A stretch of 64,000 bases of DNA from CADEFQ01 sp050249415 (GCA_050249415.1 JBFWQO010000001.1:310001-374000); one strand, 5' to 3'. Shown: positions 52,020 through 60,827, numbered from the stretch's first letter. The notes: generated by a model not told the origin, from the letters alone. Numbers and translations are program-made.

Positions 52020-52348
52020 GCACCTGCGCCCGGTTGTCGTACAGCAATTCGATCACCGCGCGGCGCGCCCGTCGCCAGGTGGCGGTCGTCACGGCGGCGG
52101 CCCGCTGGATTTCGCCGCGCGCGGCGGCGACGCGCCAGCGCGTCACCCCTGCAGGGCGTCCGTCCGGCGAGTTTCCACCATTCCGCACAGGCCGACTTCC
52201 GATAGTATTGTAGGAACCTTCCGACACCGCCATGGCGGCTCTCCAGCGTCGATGCACATCCATACCTTAGACGCCGGCGAGCACGGGTCACAGGGCGGCA
52301 GCGGAGGCTCGCTCGTAGGATGCGGCTGACAGGCAGGAGGGTTCGGAC
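52020..52348. other. Gene-free divergent region between regulator and CDGSH genes
   Basis: 329 bases without a credible gene. It contains a minus-strand TACAAT (-10-like, 52212-52207) beside a GGAA-CC-TTCC dyad (52213-52222) that could be an operator for the response regulator, with a further TTCC at 52197-52200. AGGAGG at 52336-52341 is the ribosome site of the CDGSH gene. Nothing else is evident. Confidence 0.5.
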
Positions 52349-53011
52349 ATGGGCGGCAAGATCGAAGTGGTGCGCGGCCAGTCGGTCACGGTGCGGTTCG
52401 ATGCGGCGAAATGCATTCATTCCCGCCACTGCGTGCTCGATCATCCCGACGTGTTCGTGCCGAACGTCGCCGGTGAATGGATCCACCCCGACGCGGCGTC
52501 GAGCGAGGTGCTGATGTCGATCGCGCGCAACTGCCCGTCGGGCGCGATCAGCTGCGAGCGCCACGATGGCGGTGAACCGGAATCCGCGCCGAAGGTCAAC
52601 ACCGTGCGCCTGCGCGAGAACGGCCCGCTCGCGTTCCATGCGGAGCTGCGGTTCTTCGGCGGTGGCGAGGCACTGCGCGCCACGTTGTGCCGCTGCGGGG
52701 CGTCGAACACGAAGCCGTTCTGCGACACGAGCCACGTCGCCGCGGGTTTCACCGCGACGGGCGAGGTGCCGACGGAGGAGTCGCCTGCGCTCGCGGTGCG
52801 CAACGGCCCGCTCGAGGTGATCCCGGTCGAGAACGGCCCGCTGCACGTGAAGGGCAATCTCGAGATCCTGACCGGCACGGGCCGCACGGTGCGGCGCGTG
52901 ACCGAGTGCAAGCTGTGCCGCTGCGGCCACTCCGGCAAGAAGCCCTTCTGCGACGGCACGCACCGCAAGGTGGGGTTCGTCGCCGAGGGGCTCGCGCCCG
53001 TCCGGAAGTGA
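52349..53011 (+). CDS. Fe-S protein with a ferredoxin-like and two CDGSH domains
   Basis: 220 residues. The N-terminal ~75 residues look like a divergent [4Fe-4S] mono-cluster (Fer4_19-type) domain with Cys in AKCIHSRHC and NCPSGAISC. Two CDGSH-type [2Fe-2S] motifs follow: LCRCGASNTKPFCDTSH (~115-131) and LCRCGHSGKKPFCDGTH (~190-206). The first has Thr-Ser in place of Gly-Thr/Ser. The family probably handles iron or electrons; no partner is adjacent. Confidence 0.88.
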   Translation: MGGKIEVVRGQSVTVRFDAAKCIHSRHCVLDHPDVFVPNVAGEWIHPDAASSEVLMSIARNCPSGAISCERHDGGEPESAPKVNTVRLRENGPLAFHAELRFFGGGEALRATLCRCGASNTKPFCDTSHVAAGFTATGEVPTEESPALAVRNGPLEVIPVENGPLHVKGNLEILTGTGRTVRRVTECKLCRCGHSGKKPFCDGTHRKVGFVAEGLAPVRK

Positions 53012-53710
53012 CTAAGGCTGCAGCGTCGCGGTGAGCCAGGCGGCGATGTCGCCGATCTCGTCGCGGCACACCTCGTGCTGCATCGGATACGGTTTCCACG
53101 TGATCGAGTAACCGAGCGCGGCGAGGAAGTCGCGCGACTGTTCGCCGAGCGCGTACGGCAGCACCGGGTCGTGGAGCCCGTGGCACATCAGGATCGGCAG
53201 GTCGCGATTCGCCGCGCTCGCCTCGCGCGCCACGCTCTCGTGCAGCGGCAGGTAGGTCGACAGCGCCATGATCCCGCCGAGCCGCTGCGGGTAACGCAGC
53301 GCCGCGTGCAGCGCGATCGCGCCGCCCTGCGAAAAGCCCGCGATCACGATACGTTGCGCCGCGACGCCTCGCCCCCTCTCACGCTCGACCAGCGCGTCGA
53401 CACGCGCGGCCGAAGCACGCACGCCCGCCTCGTCCTGGCGCCCGGCGGCGGACAGCTCGCGGATGTCGTACCACGCGCGCATGGGCACGCCATTGTTCAC
53501 CGTGACCGGCCGGACGGGCGCGTGCGGGAACACGAAGCGCAGCTCTCCTCGTGGTGCGAGGTGCAGTTCCGGAACGATCGGCACGAAATCGTGGCCGTCG
53601 GCACCGAGGCCGTGCAGCCAGATCACGCTCGCGGCGTCGGCGGCCTTTGCGGTACGGCCCGCGGGCGCCAGGGTGACGACGACCTCGTCACGCGTCTCGT
53701 CCATCTTCAT
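53012..53710 (-). CDS. Phospholipase/carboxylesterase family protein
   Basis: 232 residues. The alpha/beta hydrolase shows LHGLGADGHDF, the nucleophile Ser in AGFSQGGA, Asp in GLHDPVLP and His in QHEV, the pattern of bacterial carboxylesterase II. Broad short-chain esterase activity is likely. ATG 53710 gives an ATGA overlap with the acetyltransferase gene; a longer start at 53722 would overlap it by 16. Confidence 0.88.
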   Translation of the reverse strand: MKMDETRDEVVVTLAPAGRTAKAADAASVIWLHGLGADGHDFVPIVPELHLAPRGELRFVFPHAPVRPVTVNNGVPMRAWYDIRELSAAGRQDEAGVRASAARVDALVERERGRGVAAQRIVIAGFSQGGAIALHAALRYPQRLGGIMALSTYLPLHESVAREASAANRDLPILMCHGLHDPVLPYALGEQSRDFLAALGYSITWKPYPMQHEVCRDEIGDIAAWLTATLQP

Positions 53711-54243
53711 CGGTGTCGCCATTCCTCGCGTGTCTGGCCCCAGATCTCCACCGGCACGTCTTCGAGCGGGGGTGGCAGTCGGCCCGGCCCGCGATTGCGG
53801 GAGCCGAGTTTCGCGGCTACCGCCTGTGAGGCCCCATTGTCGGGTGCGATCGTGTGGATCACCTCGGTCCAGCCGAGATGTCCGAATGCCCAGTCGATCG
53901 TCGCAGTCGCCGCTTCGGTCGCGTAGCCGCGGCCCTGCCGATCGGTCACGATGCCCCAGCCGACCTCCGGCCCCGGCCAGCCCTCGGGCATCCACGGCCC
54001 GACGCGCCCGATCCAGCGGCCGCTCGACTTCTCGACCAGCGAAAACATCGAAATGCCCTGCAGATGCCAGGCGCCGGCCATCATCATGAGCGTGCGCCAC
54101 GCCACCTCGCGCGGCTGCACGCCGCCGAGATGAAGCATCGCGTCCGGGTCGGCATGAAACGCGGCGAACGCCTCGAAGTCCTGCAGGTCGAGGGGGCGCA
54201 GGATCAGCCTGTCGGTCTCGAGGCGAAGATCAGTCGCGGGCAT
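53707..54243 (-). CDS. GNAT-family acetyltransferase (RimJ/RimL-like)
   Basis: 178 residues. LETDRLILRPLDLQDFEAFAAFHADP and VGWGIVTDRQGRGYATEAATATIDWAF (acetyl-CoA loop) identify the RimJ/RimL-like GNAT branch. The acceptor is unknown. It precedes the esterase in a two-gene unit. Confidence 0.88.
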   Translation of the reverse strand: MPATDLRLETDRLILRPLDLQDFEAFAAFHADPDAMLHLGGVQPREVAWRTLMMMAGAWHLQGISMFSLVEKSSGRWIGRVGPWMPEGWPGPEVGWGIVTDRQGRGYATEAATATIDWAFGHLGWTEVIHTIAPDNGASQAVAAKLGSRNRGPGRLPPPLEDVPVEIWGQTREEWRHR

Positions 54244-54314
54244 TCCCGATCATAGCGCGAGGCGTGCGCGCGACTCACCCGCCGCGAACGGGACCCTGCG
54301 CGGCATCACGCTGT

Positions 54315-55688
54315 CTACAGTATGTACCGCGACAGATCCTCGTCCTTCGCGAGATCGCCGAGCTGCGCATCGACATACGCGGCATCGATCGTGACGGCCG
54401 TGCCGCGCTGCTCCGACGCCTCGTACGACACGCGCTCGAGCAGCCGCTCCATCACGGTGTGCAGGCGCCGCGCCCCGATGTTCTCGGTGCGCTCGTTCAC
54501 GTGCGCCGCGATCTCGGCGATGCGCCGCACGCCGGCGGGTGCGAACCCGACGCGCACGCCTTCGGTTGCCATCAGCGCCGCGTATTGCGTGGTGAGCGCC
54601 GCGTCGGGCTCGGTCAGGATCCGCACGAAGTCCTCGACGCCGAGCGGGGAGAGCTCGACGCGGATCGGCAGACGCCCCTGCAGTTCGGGGATGAGGTCCG
54701 AGGGCTTCGAGAGGTGGAAGGCGCCCGAGGCGATGAACAGCACGTGGTCGGTCTTGACCGGCCCGTACTTGGTCGACACGGTGGAGCCTTCGACGAGCGG
54801 CAGCAGGTCGCGCTGCACGCCTTCGCGCGACACGTCGGCGCCGATGGTTTCCTGGCGGCGCGTGACCTTGTCGATCTCGTCGATGAACACGATGCCGTTC
54901 TGCTCGGCGTTCGTGATCGCGCGCGCCTTCAGCTCCTCTTCGTTGACGAGCTTGGCGGCTTCCTCGTCGGTCAGGAGCTTCAGCGCCTCCTTCACCTTGA
55001 CCTTGCGGGCGTGGGTGCGCTGGCCGCCGAGGTTCTGGAACATCGACGACAGCTGCTGCTGCATTTCCTCCATGCCGGGAGGGGCCATGATCTCGACGCC
55101 CATCGGGATCGCGCGCAGCTCGATCTCGATCTCGCGCTCGTCGAGCGAGCGCTCGCGCAGCATCTTGCGGAATTTCTGCCGCGTCTCGGCATCGCGCGGC
55201 ACCGGCGGCTCGTCGGTCGAGAAGCCCATCACCCGCGGCTTCGGCAGCAGCGCATCGAGCACGCGCTCCTCGGCGGCATCGAGCGCGCGCTCGCGCACCT
55301 TCGCCACCTCCTGCTCGCGGGCCATCTTGATCGCGACGTCGGCGAGTTCTTTGACGATCGATTCGACGTCGCGGCCGACGTAGCCCACCTCGGTGAACTT
55401 GGTCGCCTCGACCTTCACGAACGGCGCGTTGGCGAGCTTCGCGAGGCGGCGCGCGATCTCGGTCTTGCCGCAGCCGGTCGGGCCGATCATCAGGATGTTC
55501 TTCGGCGTGATCTCGGCGCGCAGCGCCTCGTCGACCTGCATGCGACGCCAGCGGTTGCGCAGCGCTATCGCGACCGCGCGCTTCGCCGCGGCCTGGCCGA
55601 CGATGTGCTTGTCGAGTTCGCGGACGATCTCCTGCGGCGTGAGCGTCGCGGTGCCGGCGGCGGGTGTCGTCACTTCGACGTCCATCAC
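54315..55688 (-). CDS. hslU: ATP-dependent protease ATPase subunit HslU
   Basis: 457 residues. AAA+ Walker A IGPTGCGKTEIARRLA, Walker B IVFIDEIDK, I-domain between, and the C-terminal sensor 2 and YIL-type tail (EDLSRYIL) that docks into HslV. It unfolds substrates for HslV. It overlaps hslV by 4 bases at the downstream end of the xerC/hslV run. Confidence 0.97.
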   Translation of the reverse strand: MMDVEVTTPAAGTATLTPQEIVRELDKHIVGQAAAKRAVAIALRNRWRRMQVDEALRAEITPKNILMIGPTGCGKTEIARRLAKLANAPFVKVEATKFTEVGYVGRDVESIVKELADVAIKMAREQEVAKVRERALDAAEERVLDALLPKPRVMGFSTDEPPVPRDAETRQKFRKMLRERSLDEREIEIELRAIPMGVEIMAPPGMEEMQQQLSSMFQNLGGQRTHARKVKVKEALKLLTDEEAAKLVNEEELKARAITNAEQNGIVFIDEIDKVTRRQETIGADVSREGVQRDLLPLVEGSTVSTKYGPVKTDHVLFIASGAFHLSKPSDLIPELQGRLPIRVELSPLGVEDFVRILTEPDAALTTQYAALMATEGVRVGFAPAGVRRIAEIAAHVNERTENIGARRLHTVMERLLERVSYEASEQRGTAVTIDAAYVDAQLGDLAKDEDLSRYIL

Positions 55689-56227
55689 GCGAGCTCCTCG
55701 ATCACGAGGTTGCGGTTCGTGTAGATGCAGATGTCGGCGGCGATATTGAGCGCACGCTCGACGACGGCACGCGCATCGAGCGGGGTATTCTCGACCAGCG
55801 CGCGCGCGGCGGCCTGGGCGAACGGCCCCCCCGAGCCGATGGCCACGAGGTCGTGTTCGGGCTCGATCACATCGCCGTTGCCGGATACCACGAACAGCTT
55901 CTCGCGATCGCCGACGAGCAGCAGCGCCTCGAGGCGCCGCAGGTACCGGTCGGAGCGCCAGTCCTTCGCGATCTCGATCGCGGCGCGCGTGAGATTGCCG
56001 TGCTTCTCGAGCTTGCCCTCGAAGCGCTCGAAGAGCGTGAAGGCATCGGCGGTGCCGCCCGCGAACCCGGCGAGTACCTTGCCGCCGCCGAGCGGCCGCA
56101 CCTTGCGGGCATTGCCCTTCATCACGGTGTTGCCGAGCGTGACCTGGCCGTCGCCGCCGACCGCGACGGCGCCGTTCCTGCGCACCCCGAGGATCGTGGT
56201 GCCGTGGGGGTTCCAGACTTCACTCAT
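55685..56227 (-). CDS. hslV: ATP-dependent protease peptidase subunit HslV
   Basis: 180 residues. The core AVGGDGQVTLGNTVMKGNARKVRPL and FAGGTADAFTLFERFE is diagnostic. The catalytic N-terminal Thr is Thr10 in HGTTILGV, so a nine-residue propeptide (MSEVWNPHG) must be removed; E. coli HslV begins MTT. No later start codon would place Thr next to Met. Six bases after xerC. Confidence 0.96.
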   Translation of the reverse strand: MSEVWNPHGTTILGVRRNGAVAVGGDGQVTLGNTVMKGNARKVRPLGGGKVLAGFAGGTADAFTLFERFEGKLEKHGNLTRAAIEIAKDWRSDRYLRRLEALLLVGDREKLFVVSGNGDVIEPEHDLVAIGSGGPFAQAAARALVENTPLDARAVVERALNIAADICIYTNRNLVIEELA

Positions 56228-56233
56228 GAAAAC

Positions 56234-57133
56234 CTACTTCTTGCGTGCGCGCGGATGTGCAGCGTCGTAGATGCGGGCGAGATGCTGGAAATCAAGGTGC
56301 GTGTACACCTGTGTCGTTGAGATGTCGGCGTGGCCGAGAAGTTCCTGCACACCGCGAAGATCCCGGCTGGATTCAAGCAGATGCGTCGCGAAGGAATGCC
56401 TGAACAGGTGCGGGTGCACGTGCACGCCGAGGCCCTGGCGGCGGGCCCAGTACGCCACGCGCTGCTGGATCGCCCGCGCACCGATCCGCCGGCCGTTGCG
56501 GCCCACGAACAGGGCCGGCTCGTCCGCTTTCGCGAGGCCGCCGCGCACGGCGAGCCAGGCGCGCAGCGCCGCGAGCGCCGGCCGCCCGACAGGCAGGATG
56601 CGGGTCTTCCCGCCCTTGCCGAGCACACGCACCGTGCGATCGCCGGCGTCGAGATCCCGCACCTCGAGCCCGACGAGCTCGGCGAGGCGCAGCCCCGAGG
56701 AGTACGCGAGTTCCATCAGCGCGCGATCGCGCACGGCGAGCGGTTCCGCCGCCGTGATGTTCAGCATCTGCGTCACGCGGTCCGGGTCGAGCGCGGCGGG
56801 CAGGCGCTTGCCGGCCTTCGGCGCCTTGATGTCGTGCGCGGGATTGGCCGCGATCGCGCCCTCGCGCACGAGGAAGCGGCAGAATGACCGCACCGCCGAC
56901 AGTCGGCGCTGCACGCTGCGCGGCGCGAGGCCCGCCGCGTGCGAGCGCGCGGCAAAGAGCCGCACGTGCTGCGCATCGAGGCGGGCGGGGTCGGTGATGC
57001 GTTCCTGCTCGCAGTAGCGCACGAGCGCGGCCAGGTCGCGCGCGTAGTTCGAGTCCGTGTGCGGGGAAAGCCGCCGCTCGGTGGCGAGGTGCCGCCGAAA
57101 GCGCGTGATCCAGTCAGCGATCGATGACGGCAT
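56234..57133 (-). CDS. xerC: Tyrosine recombinase XerC
   Basis: 299 residues. N-terminal SAM-like DNA-binding domain (ATERRLSPHTDSNYARDLAAL) and the catalytic set: Arg in SSGLRLAEL, Lys in GKGGKTR, His and Arg in HPHLFRHSFATHLL, His in LGHADIS and Tyr in TTQVYTHLD. It resolves chromosome dimers at dif together with XerD. Overlaps the DUF484 gene by 20 bases in the conserved gammaproteobacterial order. Confidence 0.96.
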   Translation of the reverse strand: MPSSIADWITRFRRHLATERRLSPHTDSNYARDLAALVRYCEQERITDPARLDAQHVRLFAARSHAAGLAPRSVQRRLSAVRSFCRFLVREGAIAANPAHDIKAPKAGKRLPAALDPDRVTQMLNITAAEPLAVRDRALMELAYSSGLRLAELVGLEVRDLDAGDRTVRVLGKGGKTRILPVGRPALAALRAWLAVRGGLAKADEPALFVGRNGRRIGARAIQQRVAYWARRQGLGVHVHPHLFRHSFATHLLESSRDLRGVQELLGHADISTTQVYTHLDFQHLARIYDAAHPRARKK

Positions 57134-57821
57134 CCGCGATCAGTTCGCCCATGCGGGCGAGGAACTCGGTGCTCATGCCGGGATGGAAGCGTTCCCGGTC
57201 GTGGCTGCCGAGCGCGAGGAGGCCGATCGAGCCGTGCTCGCCGAGCGGCACGAGGGCGACCGAGCCGATCTCGCCGGCGTCGGCGCCGAAGAGGTACTGG
57301 CGCTGGGTATCGCGCACCTGGCCGCAGCGCGGCTTGCCGCTCGCGAACAGGCCTTCGAACGACCTGAAATTGGCGTCGTCCGCGGGAGCCGCACGCAGGA
57401 AGCGCTCCGGCAGGTCCTCGAAACCCGCGCCATGCCCGTTCGTCAGGATGAGCGCGCTGTGGAACGCGTCGAAATCCTCGCGCAGGCTCGCTTCGATCGC
57501 GAGCGCCATGGCGTGGCGCGAGCCCGCGCACAGCAGGCGGCGCGTGAAGCGCTGGATTTTCGCCGACAGCGCGTCGTTGGCCCGCGCGACCTTCACGAAC
57601 TCCGCGAGCTTGCCTTCGAGTTCCGCCTGGCGCTCGCGCAGCACCTCGACCTGGCGCTCGACGAGCGAAATGGTCGAGGCCGAGCGCACGTGCGGCAGGC
57701 GCAGGCGGCCGAGGATCGCCTGGTGGCGCTCGAAGAAATCCGGGTTCAGCTGCAGGTAGCGTGCGACCGCCTCTTCGTCGATCGACTCCGCCGCCAGGTC
57801 ACGCGCTTCTCTCGTCGTCAT
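57114..57821 (-). CDS. DUF484 family protein
   Basis: 235 residues. N-terminal helical region VARYLQLNPDFFERHQAILGRLRLPH, a coiled coil (VERQVEVLRERQAELEGKLAEFVKVAR) and a GAF-like C-terminal domain (GSVALVPLGEHGSIGLLALGSHD). It is the conserved partner gene between dapF and xerC; its function is unknown. ATG 57821 overlaps dapF by 4 bases. Confidence 0.93.
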   Translation of the reverse strand: MTTREARDLAAESIDEEAVARYLQLNPDFFERHQAILGRLRLPHVRSASTISLVERQVEVLRERQAELEGKLAEFVKVARANDALSAKIQRFTRRLLCAGSRHAMALAIEASLREDFDAFHSALILTNGHGAGFEDLPERFLRAAPADDANFRSFEGLFASGKPRCGQVRDTQRQYLFGADAGEIGSVALVPLGEHGSIGLLALGSHDRERFHPGMSTEFLARMGELIADAVIDR

Positions 57822-58654
57822 GCGCTCGTCTCCACGCTGCCCGTGAAAGATACTTCGGCCGGCCCCGTGAGCCAAATATTCTTTCCGGCGCCCGGCCAGG
57901 TGATCGAGAGTTCGCCGCCCGCGACACTCACCGTGACGCGTTCGTCGAGCCGGCCGTGGCGCCGCCCGACCGCGACCGCCGCGCAGGCGCCGGTGCCGCA
58001 GGCGAGCGTCTCGCCGGTGCCGCGCTCGTAGACACGCAGGCGGATGTGGCCGCGATCGACGATCTCCATGAAGCCGACATTGACCCGCTTCGGGAAGCGC
58101 GGGTGGCGCTCGATCGCCGGCCCCAGCCGGTCGACCGGCGCGGCCGCGGCCGACGCGACCGTGAGCACGGCGTGCGGATTGCCCATCGATACGGCGCCGA
58201 TCTCGACCTCGCTGCCGCCCACGTCGAGCGGGTAGACGTGCGCCTCGGTCGAGGCCTCGAACGGCAGCGCGGCCGGGTTGAAGTCGGGCACGCCCATGTC
58301 GACCGATACGAGGCCGTTCGCCTCGATGCGTGCGCGGATGAGCCCGGCGGGACTGTCCATCGCGAACTCGCCGTGGCCGGCCGTGCCGCGGTGCGCGAGA
58401 AGGGCCGCGATACAGCGCGCACCGTTGCCGCACTGTTCGACCTCGTGGCCGTCGGCATTGAAGATCCGGTAAAAGACGGCCGTGTCCGCGCGCCGCGGCG
58501 CTGCGAGCATCAGCGCCTGGTCGAAGCCGATGCCGGTGTGCCGGTCGGCGAGGCGGCGCAGTTCCGCTGCCGACGGCGGTGCGCCGCCCGCCGGCGCATC
58601 GAACACGAGAAAATCGTTGCCGAGCCCGTGCATCTTCGTGAACTCGATCCGCAC
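57818..58654 (-). CDS. dapF: Diaminopimelate epimerase
   Basis: 278 residues. The two catalytic cysteines are Cys75 in EQCGNGARC and the partner in ETLACGTGACA. The N terminus FTKMHGLGNDFLV and the mid motif VSMGNPHAV are canonical. It converts LL- to meso-DAP for lysine and peptidoglycan. A GTG at 58654 gives the standard start (MRIEFTKMHG). Confidence 0.96.
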   Translation of the reverse strand: MRIEFTKMHGLGNDFLVFDAPAGGAPPSAAELRRLADRHTGIGFDQALMLAAPRRADTAVFYRIFNADGHEVEQCGNGARCIAALLAHRGTAGHGEFAMDSPAGLIRARIEANGLVSVDMGVPDFNPAALPFEASTEAHVYPLDVGGSEVEIGAVSMGNPHAVLTVASAAAAPVDRLGPAIERHPRFPKRVNVGFMEIVDRGHIRLRVYERGTGETLACGTGACAAVAVGRRHGRLDERVTVSVAGGELSITWPGAGKNIWLTGPAEVSFTGSVETSA

Positions 58655-58671
58655 GGGTGCCGCGCTCCGGC

Positions 58672-59097
58672 TCACAGCGCCGCGCGATCGCGGTAGAGGC
58701 AGCGATCCATCACGGTGAAGATGCCCGCGTCCCGCGCCCTCGCCGCTGCGGCTTCGTCGACGACGCCGTCCTGCAGCCAGAGCGCGGGCAGGCGCAGGCG
58801 GATGCAGGCATCGACGATGCCGGCCACATGTTCCGGGCGACGGAACACATCCACGATGTCGGGCCTGTCGCCCGGGCCGAGCACTTCGCCGAGGTGGTCG
58901 AGATCGGGCACGGTGCGTTCGCCGAGGATGGGTCCCGCGGCGGGAGTCACCGGTACGATGCGGTAGCCAAAGCCCTGCAACGACCGCGCGACCCCATGGC
59001 TCGGCCTCGCCGGATTGGCCGAGAGGCCGACGACCGCGACGGTCTTTGCACGGCGCAGCAGCGCCTCGATCGCGTCGCGATCCGGATTCCTGAACAT
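58672..59097 (-). CDS. CoA-binding domain protein (YccU-like)
   Basis: 141 residues of a Rossmann-type CoA-binding domain: KTVAVVGLSANPARPSHGVARSLQGFGYRIVPV and VDVFRRPEHVAGIVDACIRL. Role unknown. It heads the dapF-xerC-hslVU run (17 bases before dapF) and its ATG is just 16 bases from the divergent reductase start, with a -10-like TAGACT 6 bases upstream. Confidence 0.88.
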   Translation of the reverse strand: MFRNPDRDAIEALLRRAKTVAVVGLSANPARPSHGVARSLQGFGYRIVPVTPAAGPILGERTVPDLDHLGEVLGPGDRPDIVDVFRRPEHVAGIVDACIRLRLPALWLQDGVVDEAAAARARDAGIFTVMDRCLYRDRAAL

Positions 59098-59113
59098 CCG
59101 TATAGTCTACGGC
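59098..59113. promoter_or_regulatory. 16-base divergent promoter with overlapping -10 boxes
   Basis: CCGTATAGTCTACGG (59098-59112) has inverted ends (CCGTA/TACGG). On the plus strand TATAGT (59101-59106) ends 7 bases before ATG 59114; on the minus strand TAGACT (59109-59104) ends 6 bases before ATG 59097. Neither gene has a Shine-Dalgarno sequence. Confidence 0.5.
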
Positions 59114-60118
59114 ATGGCGTCGCACCGCGTTCGCTTCGAACCGCAGGGCCGCATCGTGCAGGTGGCCGGCGAGACGGCGATCCTCGACGCCGCGCTCGCG
59201 GCCGGCCTCAACCTGCCGCACAGCTGCAAGAGCGGCCATTGCGGTTCGTGCCGCGCGCGGCTCGTGTCGGGCGCGGTGTCGTACCCGGCGGGGCGGCCGC
59301 TCGGGATCACGGCCGACGAGGAAGCGGCAGGCCTCGTGCTCCTGTGCCAGGCGCGCGCCGTGGGCGAACTCGTCGTCGAAGCGCGCGTGATTCGTCGCGT
59401 GACCGACGTCGAGATCAAGACGCTGCCGTGCCGGATCGAGTCCGGCGAGCGGCTCGCGCCGGACGTGCTGCGTCTCGCGCTGCGCCTGCCGGCCGTCGAG
59501 TCCTTCCACTTCCTGCCCGGCCAGTATCTCGACGTGCTGCTCGACGACGGGCGCAGGCGCAGTTTCTCCATCGCCTCGCCGCCGCACGATGCGGCGAGGC
59601 TCGAGCTGCACGTGCGCCGCGTTCCGGGCGGCGGGTTCACGGACGCGCTGTTCGCGCACGACGTCGCGGGCGACCTGCTGCGCATCGAAGGCCCGATCGG
59701 CCAGTTCGTCTATGCCGATGCTTCATCGCCGGTGATTTTCGTCGCGGGCGGCACGGGGTACGCGCCGGTCAAGTCGATGCTGCGACACGCGCTCGAGCGC
59801 GGTACCGCTCGCGACATCGCGTTCTACTGGGGCGCGCGCACGCCGATCGACCTGTACGAGGAAGCCCTGGTGCGCGGGTGGGCCGGGCGGCACCCACGGC
59901 TCTCGTTCACGGGCGTGCTGTCGGCGGCGGACGAATCAGGCCGCGAGCACGGTCTCGTGCACGAGCTCGTGCTCGCGCGGCACCCCGACCTCTCGGCATG
60001 CGACGTGTATGCGGCCGGCCCGCCGGCCATGATCGAAGCGATCCGCGCGAGCTTCCCGGCGCACGGGCTCGCGCCGGATCGCCTGCATTTCGACTCGTTC
60101 GATTACGCGCCGCGCTGA
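59114..60118 (+). CDS. [2Fe-2S] flavin oxidoreductase (CDP-6-deoxy-glucoseen reductase-like)
   Basis: 334 residues. A plant-type [2Fe-2S] ferredoxin domain first (HSCKSGHCGSCRARL plus a later LLCQA), then an FAD-binding domain (GQYLDVLL, RRSFSIAS) and an NAD-binding domain (FVAGGTGYAPVKSM; ending HFDSFDYAPR). It transfers electrons from NAD(P)H via FAD to the iron-sulfur cluster. The AscD-like name is by resemblance only; no deoxysugar genes are nearby. Confidence 0.87.
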   Translation: MASHRVRFEPQGRIVQVAGETAILDAALAAGLNLPHSCKSGHCGSCRARLVSGAVSYPAGRPLGITADEEAAGLVLLCQARAVGELVVEARVIRRVTDVEIKTLPCRIESGERLAPDVLRLALRLPAVESFHFLPGQYLDVLLDDGRRRSFSIASPPHDAARLELHVRRVPGGGFTDALFAHDVAGDLLRIEGPIGQFVYADASSPVIFVAGGTGYAPVKSMLRHALERGTARDIAFYWGARTPIDLYEEALVRGWAGRHPRLSFTGVLSAADESGREHGLVHELVLARHPDLSACDVYAAGPPAMIEAIRASFPAHGLAPDRLHFDSFDYAPR

Positions 60119-60119
60119 A

Positions 60120-60764
60120 TCACGCGTAGCGCCGCGTGGTCGCGACGAGGCAGGGTGTCGAACGGCACGCGGACTGCAGTTGCCGTCGGCGCAGCGCGAT
60201 GCTCGTCGTATAGGACATCGCCACCGCATCCGCGAGCAGCTGCCGCAGGCCGAGTGCCTGCCGGTGCAGGTACTCCGCGAGCGCGAGCGACATGCAGATG
60301 TGGCCCGGTACCCAGCTGTCGTCCGCGCCGTCGCGCAACGCGCCGACCAGCGCGCCGGCGAGCGCGAGATCGAGCCCGAGTTGCTGTGCGTCGGCCTGCA
60401 ACCATTCGGCCGCCACCCGGCCGTTCGCGGCGGAGGACAGCATGAAGCCGTATTCCCGCTCGACGATATCGCCCATGTGCGTGCCGAGTTCGCCGCTGAC
60501 ACCCGGCTCCTCGGTGTACTCGCGGGTCGGAAACAGCACTTCGAGCGGCGCCCAGGCCTGGATGGTGTCGCACGTCCAGCGGCGTGCCGCTGCGCAGGGC
60601 GCCGGATGGCCGAGTACGGCGGCGACCCTGCCGAGGGCCTTGTTGCGCAACTTCGTGGTGGCCGGCTCGAACGTGCGGGCCCAGCCGCAACGTCCATGAT
60701 CGGCGAGCCAGTCGTCGAAGGTCTGCTCGGCCAGTCCGTACGCGCTTGCTGCTGCGGAGTCCAT
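60120..60764 (-). CDS. Hypothetical protein, unknown family
   Basis: 214 residues, soluble and mainly helical. It has a Trp/Thr-rich start (FDDWLADHGRCGWARTFEPATTKLRNKALGRVAAVLGHP) and HMGDIVEREYGFML and SWVPGHICMSLALAEYLHRQALGLRQLL in the middle. I do not recognise a domain. It ends one base from the convergent reductase stop and is followed by the algR-like gene at 64 bases, so it may be independent. Confidence 0.6.
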   Translation of the reverse strand: MDSAAASAYGLAEQTFDDWLADHGRCGWARTFEPATTKLRNKALGRVAAVLGHPAPCAAARRWTCDTIQAWAPLEVLFPTREYTEEPGVSGELGTHMGDIVEREYGFMLSSAANGRVAAEWLQADAQQLGLDLALAGALVGALRDGADDSWVPGHICMSLALAEYLHRQALGLRQLLADAVAMSYTTSIALRRRQLQSACRSTPCLVATTRRYA

Positions 60765-60827
60765 TCCATCGCCTCCCGTATGTCGGCCGATCTCACGCCG
60801 AAGCGCGGGCCGGCGCGTTGATGCGCG

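Noticed and set aside
51991..52263. Minus-strand open frame of about 90 codons upstream of the NarL-type gene
   Set aside because: It crosses the regulator's start in another frame, with no ribosome site or recognisable sequence.
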